From contig BEIG01000014.1 of the NCBI GenBank assembly GCA_002898795.1, positions 1-46,942 on the forward strand: DNA of 46,942 nucleotides. The letters are read 5' to 3'. The DNA is from a bacterium HR30 (GTDB lineage Bacteria; Desulfobacterota; Binatia; HRBIN30). Positions 43,123 to 46,942 of this stretch are shown in pieces. Made by a program: the position numbers and the translations under genes. Position 1 is the first letter of the stretch. Each line of letters starts with the position of its first letter. The notes below the pieces were generated by a model. That model was not told the DNA's origin and made no database searches. It saw only the letters and a list, made by a program, of their open reading frames with translations.

Positions 43123-43379
43123 GCCGGTTCGCATTTCCTTGGCTTCTCTGCTCGGCTCCCTTGCTTTGGGAATGAAGGTACCACGCTTCTCCAGTCGGTC
43201 CCGAGGCGAGAGGCAAAAACAACAAGTAGCGTCAGGGGCCCGCTGATTCCGAGGGGAGGAGAATTTCGGGTTGGCGAGTTGTAGCGTCGCGTGGTGTCAG
43301 GATCGGGAAATTCGGGGCAGGCGTCGACGTGCGGCGTCCGGTGTGGTAGCGGATGCAGCGAGGCGAAGGCGAGGTTTCC

Positions 43380-43934
43380 ATGAAGCGTTGGTTTGCGCTG
43401 TCGGCCATTGGTCCGGACCGCCCAGGCATTGTGGCTGATTTGGCGGAACTGATTTACGAGTGTGACTGCAACCTCGAAGACTCGAGCATGACCGTGCTGG
43501 GCAGCGAGTTTGCGGTGTTGCTTTTACTCACCGGCGAGGGCGAGGATTTGGAACGACGCCTGTCTGCTGCGTGTAAACGCCTCGAGTGGGAAAAACGGCT
43601 GACCGTGTTCTTCCGGCCTCTCGAGAGCGAGCCGGTTCCGTACCGAGTGGCAACGGGGGCCCGCCCCTACCTGCTCGAGGCTGTCGGAGTGGACAAAGCG
43701 GGTATCGTCGCCCGCGTTGCCCGTGTGCTAGCCCAGCACGGAGTGAACATTACGAAGATGGAAACCAGCTCGCACCCGGAGCCGGGTACGGGTACGCCGA
43801 TTTACCACATGTCGATCGCCATGGATGTGCCGGCCCGCACCGACGAAGCAAAACTGCGGGCAGACCTCGAGCGGGTAGCAGCCGAACTGCTGATCGACAT
43901 CCACCTAGAGGCCCAAGAGGGTAAACCTGTTTGA
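43380..43934 (+). CDS. GcvR-like protein with two ACT domains
   Basis: A 184-residue cytoplasmic regulator. Two ACT-type ligand-binding domains are visible: [20 protein letters not shown] at about 5-24 and [21 protein letters not shown] at about 100-120, each with the Gly-Ile turn typical for amino-acid sensing. The layout matches the glycine-cleavage repressor-like family (GcvR). The ATG at 43380 is preferred over 43353 because the protein then begins directly with the first ACT strand. No gcv gene or glycine riboswitch is visible in the window, so the target is unknown. Confidence 0.82.
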   Translation: MKRWFALSAIGPDRPGIVADLAELIYECDCNLEDSSMTVLGSEFAVLLLLTGEGEDLERRLSAACKRLEWEKRLTVFFRPLESEPVPYRVATGARPYLLEAVGVDKAGIVARVARVLAQHGVNITKMETSSHPEPGTGTPIYHMSIAMDVPARTDEAKLRADLERVAAELLIDIHLEAQEGKPV

Positions 43935-44019
43935 CGCGCCACTGCTTACGTGGAGGCGCCTAAAGTGGTTTCCGCGGCGGGCTCGTGCTGCTAGCAAGGT
44001 TACAAAAGGAGGCCTCCCG

Positions 44020-44214
44020 ATGTTTGGATTAGGTGTTCCCGAACTGATCATCATCCTCGTGGTGGCGCTCATTATCTTCGGTCCGGGCAAACTGCCGGAA
44101 ATCGGCGGTGCACTCGGCAGAGGCATCCGCGACTTCAAGCGGAGTTTCGAGGGGCGCGACGACGAACCAAAGAAAGTGGAAGGCAACGACGAATCGTCAC
44201 GGCCGAGCGCGTAA
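44020..44214 (+). CDS. tatA: Sec-independent translocase subunit TatA/TatE
   Basis: A 64-residue TatA-type protein of the twin-arginine export system. The single membrane helix (about 5-21), the [17 protein letters not shown] hinge with the amphipathic helix, and a charged hydrophilic tail are all present. The absence of a long acidic extension argues against TatB. AAAGGAGG lies upstream of the ATG. No tatC or tatB is nearby, so this is a stand-alone copy. Confidence 0.93.
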   Translation: MFGLGVPELIIILVVALIIFGPGKLPEIGGALGRGIRDFKRSFEGRDDEPKKVEGNDESSRPSA

Positions 44215-44245
44215 CCGCACGACGCGGACCCTGCCAGCCAGGGCA

Positions 44246-45421
44246 TTAGCTGCGTGGTAAGCCGAGGAGCCTTTGGGCGATGATGTTGCGTTGGATTTCC
44301 GAAGTGCCCGAGGCAATGGTCATGGCCCGCGCCATGAGCCAAGCGTGCTGCCAAGCTCCGTCGCGCACGACCCGAAGGTCGCCCCGCCAGAGTTGGGCGT
44401 AAGGCCCCTGTGCGGTGACGGCAAAATCCAGAAACCGCTGCGCAAGCTCCGACCCGTACAGCTTCAGCACCGACACGTTTGTCGGTGTGCGGCCATGTTG
44501 CAAGTCGCTGATTAACGCTAGGCCATGCAAGCCCATGATGGTCACTTCTGTCCAGAACTCCGCAAAGCGTTGGCGAACGAGCAAATCGTTGGCTTTCCCG
44601 GTCGCCCGTAACCACCGGTGAAGTTCTTCCAACTCGACCTTGCGGCGCACGTGATCCACCAATAGCAACGTACCCCGTTCGTGCCCGAGCGCGGTGAGAA
44701 TCACTTCCCACCCGCGATTCAACTCGCCGACCAGGTTGGTCGCCGGTACGACGACATTCTCGAGAAACACCTCGTTGAAGTCCGTGTCGCCCGTGATTTC
44801 CCGCAGCGGACGCACCGTAACGCCGGGACTTTCCATGTCCAAGATGAGGCAACTAATCCCCTTGTGCGGAGGAGCGCTGGGGTTGGTGCGCACCAAGAAA
44901 AGGCCATAGTTGGCTTGGTTGGCATACGTGGTCCACACCTTCTGCCCGTTGACCACGAACGTGTCGCCAACTTGCTCCGCGCGGGTGCGAAGGGAGGCCA
45001 AATCCGAGCCGGCGTTTGGCTCGGAAAACCCAAGGCACCAAAGTTCGTCGGCTGCCAAAAGGGGTGGCAGGTAACGCCGCTGTTGTTCCAGTGTACCGAA
45101 AACGAGAAGGGTCGGGGCAAAAATGCTGATTGCCGCACCGTTAATCAGTGGGGGCGCATCTGCGCGGGCTAGCTCTTGCTGAACAACGAGATGCTCCAGC
45201 AACGAGGCGCCGCGTCCGCCAAGGTTCTCGGGAAAATGCACGGCTACCCAGCGGTCGCCCTGCAGTGTGCGTTGCCAGTGGCGAAGAAATTCTACGCGTT
45301 GCGCGGCATCCTCCGTGTGGCGAACGGATGCCCAGGGGGCCCAGGTCGAGCGATGAGCTTGCAACCAAGAGCGAAATTCTTGACGGGTTTGTTCCAAGCT
45401 GGCGATCGGTTCGAAATCCAT
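44246..45421 (-). CDS. Acyl-CoA dehydrogenase
   Basis: A 391-residue FAD enzyme that introduces the alpha,beta double bond in an acyl-CoA. It has the flavin-binding CLGFSEPNAGSDLASLRTRA, FVVNGQKVWTTYA in the middle domain, and the C-terminal IASGTSEIQRNIIAQRLLG, all characteristic of the family. The chain length specificity cannot be read. The ATG at 45421 faces an 89-base gap with the divergent SDR gene, which carries an inverted repeat that could be a shared operator. The 3' end is near the convergent tatA gene. Confidence 0.93.
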   Translation of the reverse strand: MDFEPIASLEQTRQEFRSWLQAHRSTWAPWASVRHTEDAAQRVEFLRHWQRTLQGDRWVAVHFPENLGGRGASLLEHLVVQQELARADAPPLINGAAISIFAPTLLVFGTLEQQRRYLPPLLAADELWCLGFSEPNAGSDLASLRTRAEQVGDTFVVNGQKVWTTYANQANYGLFLVRTNPSAPPHKGISCLILDMESPGVTVRPLREITGDTDFNEVFLENVVVPATNLVGELNRGWEVILTALGHERGTLLLVDHVRRKVELEELHRWLRATGKANDLLVRQRFAEFWTEVTIMGLHGLALISDLQHGRTPTNVSVLKLYGSELAQRFLDFAVTAQGPYAQLWRGDLRVVRDGAWQHAWLMARAMTIASGTSEIQRNIIAQRLLGLPRS

Positions 45422-45432
45422 GCCAACACTGA

Positions 45433-45450
45433 GTCAATCAATCGATTGAC
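45433..45450. promoter_or_regulatory. Inverted repeat between divergent fatty-acid genes, possible operator
   Basis: GTCAATC and GATTGAC flank a 4-base centre (AATC), giving an 18-base element; TCAATCGATTGA inside it is itself a perfect palindrome. It lies in the short divergent gap of the acyl-CoA dehydrogenase and the SDR gene. Operators of TetR-type fatty-acid regulators have this size and symmetry, but no such regulator gene is in the window. Confidence 0.45.
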
Positions 45451-45510
45451 GCGAAATATGCGAAGTGGTAGCCGAAGTCAAATCGTCAGATCCACGTAGG
45501 AGGAACGGAA

Positions 45511-46413
45511 ATGTTGCTGGAAGGCAGGGTTGCAGTCGTGACCGGAGCAGGCCGCGGTGTGGGACGCGGAATTGCCTTAGAGCTCGCGCGAAACGGGGCG
45601 AAGGTGGTGGTCAACGACCTCGGTTGCGGGGTTGACGGGCAGGGCAAGGCAGAGGACCCGGCGCAGCAAGTCGTGGAAGAAATTCGGGCGATGGGCGGTC
45701 AGGCGGTTGCAAACTACGACTCCGTCGCCTCGTTCGAGGGAGCAAAGCGAATTATCGATACTGCCCTGGAAAACTTCGGACGGATCGACATCTTGGTGAA
45801 CAATGCGGGGATTCTGCGCGATCGCACGATTGCGAAAATGACGGAGGAAGACTTCGACGCCGTCATTGCCGTGCACCTCAAGGGCACCTGGAACTGCGGG
45901 CGTCATGCCATCCCCCACATGCGGGAGCAAAATTACGGGCGGATCATCAACATCACGTCGAGCGCCGGGCTGCGGGGCAACTTCGGCCAGAGTAACTACG
46001 GTGCCGCTAAGGCTGGGATCATGGGCCTCACGCTGTGCTGGGCGTTGGAGTTGGCGCGGTACGGGATCACGGTGAACGCCATGGCCCCAGCGGGGCTTAC
46101 CCGAATGGTGGGAACGATCCCCGGCATGGAAAACAAGGAGCCGCCCCATGAGATGCATCCCGACCGGAACGCGCCTATGGTTGCTTTCCTCGCTTCGGAG
46201 AAGGCCGCTCACGTCAATGGCCAGATTTTTGGTCGCCGCGGGTACGGCTTTACGCTGTTTCAACAACTGCGCCCCATTGCCATGATGTACAAGCCGGGCG
46301 GTCTTACGGCTGAGGAGATCGCGGCAAATTTCGACGCGGTGTTTCTCGAACACTTGCAGCCAATTGGGATTCCGCAGATGCGCCGCGACGAGAAAAAGGA
46401 AGAGAAAAAGTAG
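45511..46413 (+). CDS. SDR-family dehydrogenase (3-hydroxyacyl-CoA/3-oxoacyl reductase-like)
   Basis: A 300-residue short-chain dehydrogenase. The cofactor loop is TGAGRGVGRGIA (about 11-22), with an Asp in VVVNDLG just after strand 2 that fits NAD preference. NNAG and the catalytic YGAAK motif (SNYGAAKAGIM) with a preceding Ser (ITSSAG) are present. The length and the C-terminal extension with GRRGYGFTLFQQL are as in the (3R)-hydroxyacyl-CoA dehydrogenase part of bacterial multifunctional beta-oxidation enzymes. GGAGGA precedes the ATG. It is followed after 9 bases by an HMG-CoA-synthase-like gene and is divergent from the acyl-CoA dehydrogenase. Confidence 0.9.
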   Translation: MLLEGRVAVVTGAGRGVGRGIALELARNGAKVVVNDLGCGVDGQGKAEDPAQQVVEEIRAMGGQAVANYDSVASFEGAKRIIDTALENFGRIDILVNNAGILRDRTIAKMTEEDFDAVIAVHLKGTWNCGRHAIPHMREQNYGRIINITSSAGLRGNFGQSNYGAAKAGIMGLTLCWALELARYGITVNAMAPAGLTRMVGTIPGMENKEPPHEMHPDRNAPMVAFLASEKAAHVNGQIFGRRGYGFTLFQQLRPIAMMYKPGGLTAEEIAANFDAVFLEHLQPIGIPQMRRDEKKEEKK

Positions 46414-46422
46414 GGCGCCGCA

Positions 46423-46942
46423 ATGCGCGAGGTAGGCATTCGTTCCCAGGCCGCTTACATTCCCATGTTGCGGCTATCGTTGGCCGCGATCAGTGGGGGC
46501 CGCAAAGCCAGCGGAGGAAGCGGCGAGAGAGCCGTAGCATACTTTGACGAAGATCCCGTGACGATGGCAGTGGCCGCGGGGGCGGCGTGTTTGGAAGGCT
46601 TGGACCGCAGCCAAGTCGATGCGCTGTACTTTGCTTCGACCTCCTATCCGTATCGGGAAAAGCAAGGTGCGGCGCTGATTGCGAAAGCGTTGGACCTGAG
46701 GCGGGAGGTGGTCACCGCTGACGTGAGTGACTCCACGCGTGCTGGCACGGCCGCCTTACGGGCGGCAACCGATGCGGTTCGCGCCGGCACCGCCAGGAAC
46801 GCGCTGGTCGTGGCTGCAGATGCTCGCCCGGCCCCTCCGCGCTCGCCTTTGGAGCGGAACTTTGGCGACGCGGCCGTGGCATTTCTCGTTGGAACCGAGG
46901 ATGTCGCGGCTGTGTTCGAGGAGCAGGTGTTTCTCGCCGAGG
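46423..46942 (+). CDS. HMG-CoA synthase/thiolase-superfamily protein (partial, 3' end outside window)
   Basis: The first 173 residues of a thiolase-fold protein resemble the HMG-CoA-synthase-like group often found next to OB-fold DUF35 proteins. Seen: an N-terminal IRSQAAYIPMLRL strand, the DEDPVTMAVAAGAACLEG helix, LYFASTSYPYREKQGAALIA, and the nucleophile region DVSDSTRAGTAALRAA. In true HMG-CoA synthases and archaeal relatives a Cys stands before the (R/K/Y)xGT of this region; here it is Thr, so Claisen chemistry by the usual cysteine is unlikely. It follows the SDR gene by 9 bases and is probably co-transcribed. The C-terminal part is beyond the window, so a final call needs the rest. Confidence 0.75.
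   Translation, partial: MREVGIRSQAAYIPMLRLSLAAISGGRKASGGSGERAVAYFDEDPVTMAVAAGAACLEGLDRSQVDALYFASTSYPYREKQGAALIAKALDLRREVVTADVSDSTRAGTAALRAATDAVRAGTARNALVVAADARPAPPRSPLERNFGDAAVAFLVGTEDVAAVFEEQVFLAE

Noticed and set aside
43123-43379. A glycine riboswitch upstream of the GcvR-like gene
   Set aside because: I looked for the tandem aptamer pattern because of the ACT domains; the region shows no such conserved blocks.
43936-43965. Hairpin after the GcvR-like gene as a terminator
   Set aside because: The stem is short (CCAC/GTGG with a bulge to GCG/CGC) and there is no T-run, so it is not strong enough to annotate.
1-46942. tRNA genes, CRISPR arrays, insertion sequences, phage or toxin-antitoxin modules
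   Set aside because: I looked through the intergenic stretches for T-arm signatures, regular spaced repeats, transposase or integrase motifs and found none.

Overview
The window is a GC-rich stretch of a bacterial chromosome with no tRNA, rRNA, CRISPR array, transposase or phage gene that I could see. The gene content suggests a Gram-negative, aerobic or facultative lineage of the broad deltaproteobacterial / Desulfobacterota / Binatota type. This is an inference from: secreted proteins carrying dockerin-like EF-hand pairs after Pro/Thr linkers, DUF4215-type Cys-rich repeats, an ImuA-ImuB-DnaE2 cassette, fatty-acid CoA genes, and frequent GTG starts. No marker gene here fixes the taxonomy.

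Left part (1-7.8 kb, all minus strand). Reading with transcription: bioF, bioA and bioD (biotin synthesis, bioF/bioA overlapping by ATGA), a patatin-like hydrolase, an unusual aldo/keto reductase with a membrane-anchor head and a ferredoxin-like tail, then feoA and feoB (ferrous iron uptake, overlapping by ATGA; feoB runs off the left edge). A 17-bp palindrome resembling a Fur box sits just upstream of feoA. From 7.9 to 10.4 kb on the plus strand lie an M23 peptidase and a translationally coupled unknown protein. From 11.2 to 18 kb there are scattered genes: a degenerate receiver-domain protein, a GT83/ArnT-like glycosyltransferase, a sirtuin, a small exported protein, and a fatty-acid desaturase followed by two small membrane proteins (DUF4345-like and FUN14).

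Central metabolism (18-25.5 kb, minus strand). A PTS EIIA (PtsN-like) protein is followed by sucA, sucB and lpdA (2-oxoglutarate dehydrogenase E1, E2, E3) and a phosphofructokinase whose active-site residues are of the pyrophosphate-dependent type.

Surface-protein region (25.9-33 kb, plus 39-42 kb). There is a putative lipoprotein with a C-terminal dockerin-like module, a beta-propeller-like exported protein with a dockerin-like module, a decayed subtilase with a dockerin-like module, an intact right-handed beta-helix protein with a C-terminal membrane tag, and a decayed, internally deleted copy of that beta-helix gene. At 39-42 kb a 990-residue secreted Cys-rich protein contains a cohesin-like segment. 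The cohesin-like and dockerin-like modules together raise the possibility of a non-cellulosomal cell-surface assembly. I consider this the most interesting signal of the window.

Right part. An ImuA-ImuB-DnaE2 translesion mutasome (33-38.5 kb), an NTF2-like protein, a double-ACT GcvR-like regulator, TatA, and a divergent pair of an acyl-CoA dehydrogenase and an SDR dehydrogenase followed by a truncated HMG-CoA-synthase-like protein. A perfect-arm inverted repeat lies between the divergent pair.
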